Assembly: GCA_024228935.1 (NCBI GenBank)
Contig: JAAESX010000037.1
Span: 62,001-126,000 of the forward strand
Source: Pseudomonadota bacterium
GTDB lineage: Bacteria > Myxococcota_A > UBA796 > CAJQPC01
Reading direction: 5' to 3'
Length of the DNA stretch: 64,000 bases
The position numbers were made by a program, and so were the translations under genes. Shown piece by piece: positions 1-8,011 of the stretch. The notes beneath the pieces are model-generated. The model had not been told where the DNA came from and made no database searches. It saw only the letters and a program-made list of their open reading frames with translations. Numbering within the stretch: the stretch's first letter is position 1; every line of letters starts with the position of its first letter.

Positions 1-131
1 TCGTCGCGTGGGAGCGGACGCCCGGAAGGGCCGTGTACCTGGGGGGCGCGTACCTGGGCTCCCCGCAGACCGAGTTCGCCGACCCCGAATGGCAGGTGTT
101 CGCGAAAGCCAGCTGGGTCCTGTCGATCTGA
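1..131 (+). CDS. C-terminal end of an unidentified protein (5' truncated)
   Basis: The third reading frame is open from the window edge (first full codon at 3) to a TGA at 129-131 and encodes 42 residues ending in VFAKASWVLSI. The segment is rich in aromatic and hydrophobic residues alternating with small ones. That would fit the last strands of an outer-membrane or beta-rich protein, but it is too short to assign. Codon third positions are almost all G or C, as in the other genes here. The function is unknown. Confidence 0.5.
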   Translation, partial: VAWERTPGRAVYLGGAYLGSPQTEFADPEWQVFAKASWVLSI

Positions 132-308
132 CGGGCCCGACCACGTCGACATCTCGGGCGGCGACCCGACGACCTGGGATCTCCAGCTGGACGCCTCGTC
201 TGCTCTGATCGGTCTTCTCGTCGGCAGCTGTAAGCCCGCCGAGCGACCCGCCGTTGTCTCCACGAGCCGCTCGCGACCCCGTCCGGTCCGCCGAGCTGGA
301 GACCGACG
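132..308. other. Intergenic stretch with a stray lipobox-like peptide
   Basis: Between the upstream stop and the beta-propeller gene no ORF with a normal start is evident. Frame 1 encodes LIGLLVGSCKP at 205-237, which resembles the lipoprotein signals common in this window, but it has an ATC where a start would be expected at 208. It is also out of frame with the beta-propeller gene. It may be a remnant of the true N-terminus of that gene. Confidence 0.35.
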
Positions 309-2234
309 ATGCCTCCGTTCTCGCTTCTGTCGCTGGCGACCGCCAGCTCTACCTCCCTGGAACCGTTCGACTCTTGCCGCGGATACGACGACGCGCTGGC
401 CGAAGCCGTCACCGAACACATGTCGTACGCCTACGGCGGCTACTGGGGCTACGGCCTGGGCACTCGCCAGTCATCGGTCGCGGAGGCGGCCCCCGCGGCC
501 GGCGCCACGGCGGACGGGGCCTCGGCCGGACCCAGCTCGGTCACCGGAACGAACAACCAGGAGGTCGGCGTCGACGAGCAGGACATCGTCAAGACCGACG
601 GCCGCTTCCTGTACATGCTGAACGGGACCGAGCTCGCCATCGTCCAGTCGTGGCCGGTCCAGGACGCCGAGAAGGTCGGCAGCGTGGAGATCGACGGGCA
701 GGCCTCGAGCCTGTTCCTGGACGGCGACCGCGTGATGGTGCTGTCCCGCACCTACGACGCCGTCACCTACCAGCCCGGCACCAAGGCCACGGTCATCGAC
801 GTCACGGACCGGCGAGCCCCCCAGATCGTCCGGACCGTGGACCTGCGCGGACAGTTCAGCCAGGCCCGCCTGATCGACGGCCAGGCGTTCCTGGTGATGA
901 ACAGCTGGTCGCAGATCCCCCAGGAGGTCTGGAGCCTGGTCTACGACGGCAAGCTGGACATGCCGGACATCGACTACAGCACGCCGGAGAGCCAGGAGAA
1001 GAGCCGCGAGGTCTGGCAGTCCGCGCTGCGCTCCCAGGTGGCCGAGGCCCTGGCCACCCGCCCCCGCGAGGAGCGTCTGCTGGCCTACGTGGACCAGCAG
1101 CCCGGGCGGTTCCCCCGAGCGGGCAGCGCGCTCGAGTGCGACGACGTCCACACCGACGGAAACGGCCACGGCCTGGGCCTGATGAGCGTCGTGAACCTGG
1201 ACCTGCACGACGACACCGCGGCCCCGGACGCCAGCGCCATCATGGGCGGCGGCTGGACGATCTACGCCAGCACCGAGTCGATGTATGTGGCTGAGACCGC
1301 ATGGTTTTCTGGCTGGTGGGGCTGGGGCGGGACCTGGGATCCGTCGACCAACATCCACAAGTTCTCGCTGACTGGCGACAAGCCCGAGTACCGGGCCAGC
1401 GGCGAGATCGACGGGTGGCTGCTGAACCAGTTCGCGATGAGTGAGCACGATGGCAACCTGCGTGTCGCTGCGACCGAGGACGACATGTGGTGGGGCATGG
1501 GCGGCACGGGGCAGGGCTCGGCCGTGAGCGTCCTGCGCGACAACGGCGATGGCGAGCTGGTCGTGACGGGTCGCGTCGATGGCATCGCCCCCGGCGAGCA
1601 GATCTACGGCGTGCGCTTCGATGGGGACCGCGGGTACCTGGTGACCTTCCGACAGGTCGACCCGCTGCATGTCATCGACCTGTCCGATGCCAGCGAGCCC
1701 GTCGTCCGCGGCGAGCTCCAGATCCCCGGCTATTCCAGCTACCTGCACCCGATCGAGGGCGGCTACCTGTTGGCGGTCGGCATGGACGGCGACATGCAGG
1801 GACGCCTCAGCGGTTTGAAGATCTCCATCTTCGATGTCCGCGACATGGACAGGCCTCGCGAGATCCAGAAGCACGTCGTCGGAGGGGACGGCTGGTCCTG
1901 GTCCGAGGCGCTGTACGACCACCACGCGTTCACCTACCGGGACGGCGTGCTGGCCATCCCGGCCTACACCTACGACCAGAGCGACTGGACGTACGACTCC
2001 GGACTGCTGGTGCTCGACGCCGACCCCAAGCGCGGCATCCGCGAGCGCGGTCGGGTCTCGCACTCGGACCTGGTCGGCACCGGCGCCTGGGTCAACGTGC
2101 GGCGGAGCATCTTCCTGGACGATGTGCTGGTCAGCATCAGCAACCAGGGCGTGAAGCTCAACGACCTGGAGCGGCCCAAGCGCGAGCTGGCGAGCATCGC
2201 CCTGGGCGAGGGCGCCAACCACTATTACTGGTAG
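309..2234 (+). CDS. Secreted protein with C-terminal beta-propeller domain (PF09826/COG4880-like)
   Basis: The 641-residue product matches the beta-propeller secreted-protein family in two conserved places: FDSC near residue 20, and NNQEVGVDEQDIVKTDGRF near residue 80. Repeated propeller blades follow, containing motifs such as VIDLSDASEPV, and the C-terminus is NHYYW. The proteins are extracytoplasmic and of unknown biochemical role. The ATG at 309 has a GGAG 7 nt upstream and is the first start after an in-frame TAA at 231. The predicted N-terminus is a poor signal peptide, and a better lipobox sits upstream in another frame. The start may therefore be disturbed by a frameshift, or secretion may use an unusual signal. 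Confidence 0.8.
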   Translation: MPPFSLLSLATASSTSLEPFDSCRGYDDALAEAVTEHMSYAYGGYWGYGLGTRQSSVAEAAPAAGATADGASAGPSSVTGTNNQEVGVDEQDIVKTDGRFLYMLNGTELAIVQSWPVQDAEKVGSVEIDGQASSLFLDGDRVMVLSRTYDAVTYQPGTKATVIDVTDRRAPQIVRTVDLRGQFSQARLIDGQAFLVMNSWSQIPQEVWSLVYDGKLDMPDIDYSTPESQEKSREVWQSALRSQVAEALATRPREERLLAYVDQQPGRFPRAGSALECDDVHTDGNGHGLGLMSVVNLDLHDDTAAPDASAIMGGGWTIYASTESMYVAETAWFSGWWGWGGTWDPSTNIHKFSLTGDKPEYRASGEIDGWLLNQFAMSEHDGNLRVAATEDDMWWGMGGTGQGSAVSVLRDNGDGELVVTGRVDGIAPGEQIYGVRFDGDRGYLVTFRQVDPLHVIDLSDASEPVVRGELQIPGYSSYLHPIEGGYLLAVGMDGDMQGRLSGLKISIFDVRDMDRPREIQKHVVGGDGWSWSEALYDHHAFTYRDGVLAIPAYTYDQSDWTYDSGLLVLDADPKRGIRERGRVSHSDLVGTGAWVNVRRSIFLDDVLVSISNQGVKLNDLERPKRELASIALGEGANHYYW

Positions 2235-2238
2235 GCGC

Positions 2239-3990
2239 TCAGTACCCGGGCCACGGGAGGATGAACGCCGTGTCGCGCGGCCGGCCGTCCTCGCCGCTCA
2301 GCTCCTGGGCGCCCGGCACCACCAGGTCGCCGAGCCCGTCCCCGGTGACGTCGGGTACCAGGATCGAGCGCGTGGCGAAGTGCGACTGTTCGCCCAGGTC
2401 CACGCTTGCCTCACGCGCGCTCACGGTGCCCGCGACGGGGCCTCGAAACACGTACATGGCCCGGGGTCCGGCGCTCGAGATCCAGCCGGGCGAGTATCGG
2501 AGCAGGAATCCCTGGGCAGTGACCAGCTCGGCGGCCCCATCCCCATCGACGTCCCGGACGGAGACATGGCTGCCCAGGTACCCGCGCTCGTCCTGCCCCT
2601 CGATGGTCGCGAACGCATCCGACACGGGGTCGACCGCGGATGTGAGCGGGCCGGCCACGATGAGCACGGCGCCGGCCAGATCCTGACCGTTGCCTTTCTG
2701 GTTGATGGCACCCAGGGCCAGGTCGGCGTGCCCGTCTCCGTCCAGGTCCCCGGCGTCGAGGCCCATGCCCAGGCCCCCGAGGCCCGTCTCTGAGAGCCAG
2801 GTGGCGTCCGCCTGTCCGAGCGCGCCGGTCACCGGCCCCTGGAAGAAGGCCAGATCGCCTCCGTCGAGGTGTGTGCCCGAGGTCAGGATCAGGTCGACGA
2901 GCCCGTCGCCGTCCAGGTCGGTGTCCCCGATGGCACCCAGCCCCAAGCGAGAGTTCGAGTCGGTGCCGGTGACCTGCGCGACCACCAGGTCGTCTCGTGT
3001 TGCCTCGCCCATGCCCGTCGCGTCCAGCACCACCACCTGTCCCAGGCCACCGTCTTGCTCGGAGCGATCGTCGAACGTCCTGGAGTCGGTCGTGATGAGC
3101 GTGGTCAGGCCGGTCCCGGCCAGATCGCCACCTCGGCGGAGGTTCACGCCCAGGATCGCGTCGTGCGTACCCCCGGTGATCCGGAGCCCGGCTTCGTCCA
3201 GCGTCCGATCCACCGTGATCGGACCGTGCCAGACCGAGATGAGACCGTTCTCGTCAGGGTACGAGCCCACGACGTCTGTGGCGCCGTCGCCGTCGACGTT
3301 CGCGGCGAGGACACGAACGGGAGCCGCGCTGGCCAGACCGAGCTCGACCTCGTGCCGGATGACGTCCAGCTCGAGCGGACCGAAGAACAGGTGGATGGCA
3401 GAGAGGTCTTCGCCGTCACCGTGTTCGGCGATGCCGGCCATCGCCAGGTCGCCGATGCCGTCTCCGTCCAGGTCCTGCCCCGCGTCAAGCGACTCCGAGT
3501 CGCCCTCTCCGCTGGTCAGGGGCGCCCGGAGTTTGTTGATGTACGCGATGTCGGTCTTCCAGATCTCGAAGCAGGCGTCGTAGGCGTCCTCGGCTGTGTG
3601 GTCGCAGTCCTGGATCACGCCGTCGTCACAGATCTCCGAGGTGCTGGGTTACCGGGCCGGGTCGCTGTCATCGCAGTCGTCGCCAGACCGGACCGCGTCG
3701 GCCGGCCTGTCGCAGGCCGTCGTGGCCGCGTCGGGGGCACCGTGGAAGTCTCCGTCCTGGTCCGCGTACCAGCGGCCCTGGTCGATGGCGTCGGTGTCGT
3801 CGCAGTCGTCGTCCAGACCGTTGCAGATCTCCTGGGCGCCGGGGTGCACATCGGGATCCGTGTCGTCACAGTCCTCGTCGAGGACGTACCCGTCGCCGTC
3901 CTGGTCCACAGCCGGGTGCGAGTCGGTCTCGGCGGGCACCGGTTCCCCGGCGGCGCCGGAGCACGCGGACAGGAGGTAGAACAGCGTCAC
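2239..3990 (-). pseudogene. MopE/FG-GAP lipoprotein interrupted by an in-frame TAA
   Basis: A GTG at 3990 begins a lipoprotein (MTLFYLLSACSG) with Asp/Cys repeats of MopE type (DCDDTDPDVHPGAQEIC, CNGLDDDCDD). Frame is kept after a TAA at 3649-3651, and the text resumes at once with PSTSEICDDGVIQDCD, completing another such repeat. FG-GAP/VCBS propeller repeats (DLDGDGIGDL, DTDLDGDGLVDL) then run to the stop at 2239. One base change (for example TAC to TAA) explains the break of an otherwise 583-residue protein. Intact relatives are expected to be surface-anchored, calcium-binding propeller proteins. It could be a real null allele or a sequencing error; the ATG at 3618 might allow a truncated, unexported product. 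Confidence 0.75.
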
Positions 3991-4027
3991 GTGGACACCA
4001 TCTCACGGCCGCCCGCCGCGAGCGCAG

Positions 4028-4033
4028 TAGGGT
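4028..4033 (+). promoter_or_regulatory. Probable -10 box TAGGGT of a leaderless gene
   Basis: TAGGGT ends 6 nt before the ATG at 4040, which places the expected transcription start on the start codon. No Shine-Dalgarno sequence lies in the gap. Confidence 0.55.
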
Positions 4034-4039
4034 GGCGCC

Positions 4040-5209
4040 ATGACTCCGACCCGCTCGCCCGGCATGTCGCACGTGAAGTGGGGGTTCTGGCTCTGGTTCT
4101 GGACTACTCTGAAGTTCGGCCTGATGTGGCCCATGCGGGTCCGGATCAAGGGCCTCGACGAGGTCCCGAAGACCGGCGGCGCCATGCTGCTGCCGAACCA
4201 CACGACGTTCTTCGACGTCCTCATCTGCTTCTGGGGGCTCCATCGCCCGTCGCACGGCATCGGCAGCGAGCAGGTCTTCCGACTCCCCGGCGTGGGCTGG
4301 TTCCTGGAGATGGTCGGCGGCATCCCGTACACCAAGGGTGCCAAGGACGGCGACGCGGTCCGGCGACTGGTCGAGTGCTACGAGGGCGGGAACATCATCG
4401 GCATGTTCCCGGAAGGACTGCGGTCCTGGACAGGTGCCCCCCTGCCCATCCGTCGCGGGACGGGCCGACTCGTGAAGAGCCTGGGCTGTCCGCTGCTGTT
4501 CTGTCGGGTCGACACCGGCTTCCTCCAGCACCCGCGCTGGGCGACGTGGCCGCGGCTCGTCCCGTGGACCATGGAGTACGAGCTGCAGCAGGTCGACCCG
4601 GACGCCACGGCCGACGAGATCAACGAACAGATCGCTCGGGGAATCGCCGTCGATCCCGAGCTCGTCGAGCTCCCCGAGGGCTCCTGGGGCTTCCGCCTGG
4701 CGGATGGACTGCCGGACTTCCTGTGGGCGTGCCCCGAGTGCTTCGCGATGGAGTCGCTCACGGTCCAGTCTGGTGGGAACCATGTCGCGTGCTCGCACTG
4801 TGCGCGTCGCTGGCGCGTGGATCTGCGCAGCCAGCTCGTCGGCGAGACCCAGGACGCGACCACCATGGGGGTTGCGCTGGCGAGGGACGCGCTGGACGCC
4901 CACTTCAGCCTCTCGACCCACATCTCGTGTCATGAGATGGAGGTCACGGCGGTCCGCCGTGGTCAGCTCAAGCGGGAGCCCGTGGTGACGGGGGCTGCGC
5001 GGATGACGGACACGGGGTTGGAGATCCACAAGGGCGACGAGGTCCTGTGGTTCCTGCCGTACGAGGACATGGTCGCGGTGCTGCTCCAGTTCCGGAATGC
5101 ACTGCAGATCCGGGTGGATGGAGCCAACTACCAGCTGGTTCCCCACGGCGAGAGCACGCTGCGCTGGCATCACTTCCTGGCCATGCACTGCAAGGGTCTG
5201 GTGGGCTGA
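4040..5209 (+). CDS. PlsC-type acyltransferase with C-terminal zinc ribbon
   Basis: This 389-residue protein carries the glycerolipid acyltransferase signature: NHTTFFD (HX4D, His54 and Asp59) and FPEG at 123-126. Enzymes of this fold move acyl groups from acyl-ACP or acyl-CoA to lysophosphatidate-like acceptors at the inner membrane. A hydrophobic aromatic stretch at 14-32 could anchor it. Beyond the catalytic domain are two CxxC pairs (Cys231/234 and 251/254) forming a zinc ribbon, and then a domain of about 130 residues without known motifs. A paralogue with the same layout lies just before the PKS (20934-22076). The ATG is supported by the adjacent -10 box. The acceptor is not predictable. 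Confidence 0.85.
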   Translation: MTPTRSPGMSHVKWGFWLWFWTTLKFGLMWPMRVRIKGLDEVPKTGGAMLLPNHTTFFDVLICFWGLHRPSHGIGSEQVFRLPGVGWFLEMVGGIPYTKGAKDGDAVRRLVECYEGGNIIGMFPEGLRSWTGAPLPIRRGTGRLVKSLGCPLLFCRVDTGFLQHPRWATWPRLVPWTMEYELQQVDPDATADEINEQIARGIAVDPELVELPEGSWGFRLADGLPDFLWACPECFAMESLTVQSGGNHVACSHCARRWRVDLRSQLVGETQDATTMGVALARDALDAHFSLSTHISCHEMEVTAVRRGQLKREPVVTGAARMTDTGLEIHKGDEVLWFLPYEDMVAVLLQFRNALQIRVDGANYQLVPHGESTLRWHHFLAMHCKGLVG

Positions 5210-5229
5210 GGGCGGCCCGCGAGCGGTGG

Positions 5230-5235
5230 TAGGGT
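5230..5235 (+). promoter_or_regulatory. Probable -10 box TAGGGT of a leaderless gene
   Basis: TAGGGT ends 6 nt before the ATG at 5242, the same hexamer and spacing as at 4028. It lies in the 32-nt gap after the acyltransferase gene. Confidence 0.55.
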
Positions 5236-5241
5236 CCGGCC

Positions 5242-6339
5242 ATGTCCGACATCTCCATCGCTGGCGTCTCGATCCAGACCTACGCAACCCTGTGTGCGGC
5301 GATGGCCGACACCGGGGGCGACCAGGCCAAGGAGCTCGCCATCGCCGCGGCCGCCGGTGTGTCCGCCGAGGCGTGGACCGAGGCCAAGGCCGGGTACACC
5401 GCTCGGATGCAGGACCCGGCGGATCAGGGTCGGACCGCCACGGCGTTCATGCCGCTCTACCAGGCGGCCCAGGCGGCGGCTCGGGGTGGGGGACCACCCT
5501 GCACCATCGAGCTCTACGCCGAGATCTCGACCTCGTACAGCTACGAGCAGGACGCCGCCGGCGTGCAGGTCGCGCCCGCGGTCGTGTTCGCTCGGCATGG
5601 CATCACCGCCGCGCAGTGGAGCGAGTACACCGGCTACTGGACCCCGAAGGTCAACGACCCGCTGGACCCCTCGAGCAAGAAGTTCCCGGGGCTGGTCCAG
5701 GCCGAGAGCGACCGCATCTTCGGCATCCACCGGGACGCGAACGGCTCGCGGGTGGATCCCGACGACGACGAGGCCTCGGCCGAGGACCGCGCCGCTGCCC
5801 GAGCCGCGCTGACGAGCGCCCGTCGGCCGGTCGAAGGGGCCCCCGAGTCCGTGCCAGCCTCACAGCCCACGCTGGATCCGCCGCCTCCGCTCGAGCGGGC
5901 AGCCGACCCGGTGCTCATGTCCATCGCCCAGAAGGAGCCCGAGCCGGTGCCCGATCCGCCAGCGCCGCCCGCGCCGACCATCGAGGAGCCCGCGCCGCCC
6001 CCGCGGGACGCCCCGGTCGCCACCGACGTTGTGGCGGGCCTGACCGACGAAGAGAAGATGCTGGCGGCGGTCGCCCACGGCAGCGCGCTGGTCTTCCTCG
6101 GCGGGCTCGTCCCTCTCGTCCTGTGGCTCATGCACAAGGACGGCAAGTCGGCCTACGTCGCGCACAAGGCCAAGCAGGCGCTGGTCGTCCACCTGGTGGT
6201 GTACGGCCTCACCGCGGTGAGCTGTGGCGTCCTGGCGCCGGCCATCCCGCTCTGGATGCTGGCCGAGGCCTGGTTCGGGTACCAGGCGTACCTCGGGAAG
6301 CGGACCGGGTACCCGGGCGTCGCGCCGTACTCGGGCTGA
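5242..6339 (+). CDS. DUF4870-type membrane protein with long helical/Pro-rich N-terminal region
   Basis: 365 residues. The N-terminal half has two helical units with the pattern GVSAEAWTEAKAGY (about 48-61) and GITAAQWSEYTGYW (about 119-132). A Pro/Glu-rich linker follows (about 200-260). The last 100 residues match the DUF4870/Tic20-like fold: LTDEEKMLAAVAHGSAL, a transmembrane segment, HKDGKSAYVAHKAKQALV, then two more membrane segments. The family has no known biochemical role. The stop overlaps the next start in TGATG, so translation is probably coupled to the CotH lipoprotein. Function is not inferred. Confidence 0.75.
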   Translation: MSDISIAGVSIQTYATLCAAMADTGGDQAKELAIAAAAGVSAEAWTEAKAGYTARMQDPADQGRTATAFMPLYQAAQAAARGGGPPCTIELYAEISTSYSYEQDAAGVQVAPAVVFARHGITAAQWSEYTGYWTPKVNDPLDPSSKKFPGLVQAESDRIFGIHRDANGSRVDPDDDEASAEDRAAARAALTSARRPVEGAPESVPASQPTLDPPPPLERAADPVLMSIAQKEPEPVPDPPAPPAPTIEEPAPPPRDAPVATDVVAGLTDEEKMLAAVAHGSALVFLGGLVPLVLWLMHKDGKSAYVAHKAKQALVVHLVVYGLTAVSCGVLAPAIPLWMLAEAWFGYQAYLGKRTGYPGVAPYSG

Positions 6340-7592
6340 TGTTCCTTCTCCTGGCTTGCGCGGGCGCCACGGTCGAGCTGACGCCCGAGGTCGAGCTCGA
6401 CACCGCGGTCGAGGTGGTCCCAGGCGTGGACGACACCCCGGATCCCCAGGAGCTCCCCGACGGCATGCCGACGGTGGAGATCCGCATCGAGGCGGCGGCG
6501 ATGGAGCGCCTCGACGCCGACCCACATCTGGCCGATGACGAGGTCGGCACGTTCGTCTACGACGGGACCGAGGTCGAGGTCGAGCTCAACTACCGCGGCG
6601 CCTACCAGCTCCGAAACGTGATGAGTGCGTACGATCTGCGGAACTGGAAGGTCAAGTTCCCGAGCGAGGACAGGTACTTGGGCCATCGGGAGTGGAACCT
6701 AAACTACGAGCCCCACTTCCGACAGAAGCTTGCCTACGACCTGTTCCGGTTCGCCGGGGTGCAGGTGCCCTCGACCCAGCACGTCGTGCTGCTGCTGAAC
6801 GGCGCCTACCAGGGCATGTACCTGCGGTACGAGGACCCGGACGACAAGGCCTGGCTCAACGACTCGTTCGGTGACGACTCCGGGGACCTGTACAAGGCGG
6901 CGACGGATCTGCCTGGCGTGCCGCAGTGTTTCGCCGACCTGACCGTGCTCGGTCCGTCGGACGAGGACTATCTGTGTCACTACCAGAAGAAGACGAACCA
7001 CAAGGACGCGCCGGACGACTTCTCGGTCCTGCGCGCGTTCGTCGAGGGGCTCGAGGCGTCGGACACGGCGTGGTTCTCAGCCGAGCTCGATGTGGACTCG
7101 TTCCTGTCCTACCTGGTCGTTCAGAACTTCGTGAGCCTGTGGGACAGCTACCCGCAGCGGCCCAAGAACTACTGGCTCTACGCCGCGCCCGAGCGGATGG
7201 TCTTCATCCCGTGGGACCTCGACGGCACGTTCAACCCGAGCCGTGACAGCACGTGGAACCAGATGGGCACGACGGCGTCGGTCCTGTTCGAGCTGCACGA
7301 CGGCAGCGACTACAGCGCGCCGAATCAGGGCGAGGGGGACGAGCGCCCGCTGGTCCACCGCCTGATGTCGGACCCGGCGATGGAGAGCGCGTACCTGGAA
7401 CGGTACCGGGTGCTCGCCGACGAGCTGTTGAACCCGGAGTACCTGCTGGAGCGGCAGGACGCGCTGAGCGAGCTCGTGGCGCCGGAGATCTCCGGGCCGG
7501 ACGCAGATCGACTGTCCTGGGCGAACCAGAGCGTCGAGCAGTTCGTGCGCGAGCGGCACGACCACGTCATCGAGGAGCTGGACGGTCTGTAG
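6339..7592 (+). CDS. CotH-kinase family lipoprotein
   Basis: The 417-residue product begins MFLLLACAG, a very short lipobox signal with Cys7. It contains the CotH signature: a VELNYRGAYQLRN-type strand, KVKFPSEDRYLGHREWNLNY, LAYDLFRFAGVQVPSTQHV, LNGAYQGMYL and the metal-binding FIPWDLDGTF. CotH-fold kinases phosphorylate spore-coat or cell-wall proteins; in Gram-negative bacteria they are often surface lipoproteins of unknown substrate. The ATG at 6339 overlaps the preceding TGA by one base. A longer reading frame extends upstream, but it only shadows the preceding gene. The protein appears complete. Confidence 0.88.
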   Translation: MFLLLACAGATVELTPEVELDTAVEVVPGVDDTPDPQELPDGMPTVEIRIEAAAMERLDADPHLADDEVGTFVYDGTEVEVELNYRGAYQLRNVMSAYDLRNWKVKFPSEDRYLGHREWNLNYEPHFRQKLAYDLFRFAGVQVPSTQHVVLLLNGAYQGMYLRYEDPDDKAWLNDSFGDDSGDLYKAATDLPGVPQCFADLTVLGPSDEDYLCHYQKKTNHKDAPDDFSVLRAFVEGLEASDTAWFSAELDVDSFLSYLVVQNFVSLWDSYPQRPKNYWLYAAPERMVFIPWDLDGTFNPSRDSTWNQMGTTASVLFELHDGSDYSAPNQGEGDERPLVHRLMSDPAMESAYLERYRVLADELLNPEYLLERQDALSELVAPEISGPDADRLSWANQSVEQFVRERHDHVIEELDGL

Positions 7593-7598
7593 ACCGTC
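7581..7598 (+). terminator. Hairpin spanning the CotH gene stop codon
   Basis: GACGGTC, a four-base TGTA loop and GACCGTC form a perfect 7-bp stem that includes the TAG stop. No U-tract follows. It is either an imperfect intrinsic terminator or an mRNA 3'-end stabiliser between convergent genes. Confidence 0.4.
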
Positions 7599-7607
7599 GG
7601 ACCTTCG

Positions 7608-7832
7608 TTAGGCCAGCTTCTCGTCGTGCCAGATGGGGTCACCATCTTCGTAGAGGCGCGGCTGGGGGCCGGCGGTGATGCCCGCGAGATCGGGATCGAC
7701 TCCGTCCTCGGTGACGCCGCGCTCGGCCTTGCTGGCGTCGCGCGCAGCCTTGCGAGCGGCCTTCGCCTGCTTCTTGTCCATCTTGGCCGCTTCGGTGCGG
7801 CGCTTCTGCATGCTGGGTCGGGACTTGGCCAA
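7608..7832 (-). CDS. Small Lys/Arg/Ala-rich conserved hypothetical protein
   Basis: A TTG start at 7832, 7 nt after a strong GGAGG, gives a 74-residue protein. It starts LAKSRPSMQKRRTEAAKM, continues with a basic helical stretch (KKQAKAARKAARDASK) and ends in an acidic tail. Small proteins opening KSRPSFxKRxxE are common in deltaproteobacteria and may bind nucleic acid or ribosomes, but none with this pattern is characterised to my knowledge. The longer upstream reading frame has no ribosome-binding site and poor codon use, so it was trimmed. Confidence 0.6.
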   Translation of the reverse strand: MAKSRPSMQKRRTEAAKMDKKQAKAARKAARDASKAERGVTEDGVDPDLAGITAGPQPRLYEDGDPIWHDEKLA

Positions 7833-7869
7833 GGCGGGCCTCCAAGGTGATCCACGTAGGCTTAGTCGT

Positions 7870-7995
7870 TTACACGCCGGGCCGCACGAGGTCAAGACCA
7901 GGAGCCCGTGTTGCTCCGTCTGCCGTCCGGTCCTGCACCAGGATCCCGTCGTCATCGAGGTTGACACTCGCGGTTCGCGTCGAGGACCCGGTCAT
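7870..7995 (-). CDS. Possible 41-residue small protein
   Basis: An ATG at 7995 opens a short frame (MTGSSTRTASVNLDDDGILV onward) ending at 7870, just after the glycosidase stop at 8012. Codon third positions are GC-rich in the first half only. There is no recognisable domain and only a weak GGCGG upstream. It could be a real small gene or chance. Confidence 0.22.
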   Translation of the reverse strand: MTGSSTRTASVNLDDDGILVQDRTADGATRAPGLDLVRPGV

Positions 7996-8011
7996 ACCGC
8001 CGGAGTGTCGG

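Noticed and set aside
471..2222. A 583-codon antisense frame over the beta-propeller gene
   Set aside because: It is a shadow of the sense gene; the sense strand has the conserved EVGVDEQDIVKTDG block.
7833..7967. 45-residue N-terminal extension of the small basic protein
   Set aside because: The extension has poor codon use, and the TTG start at 7832 has a strong GGAGG at good spacing.
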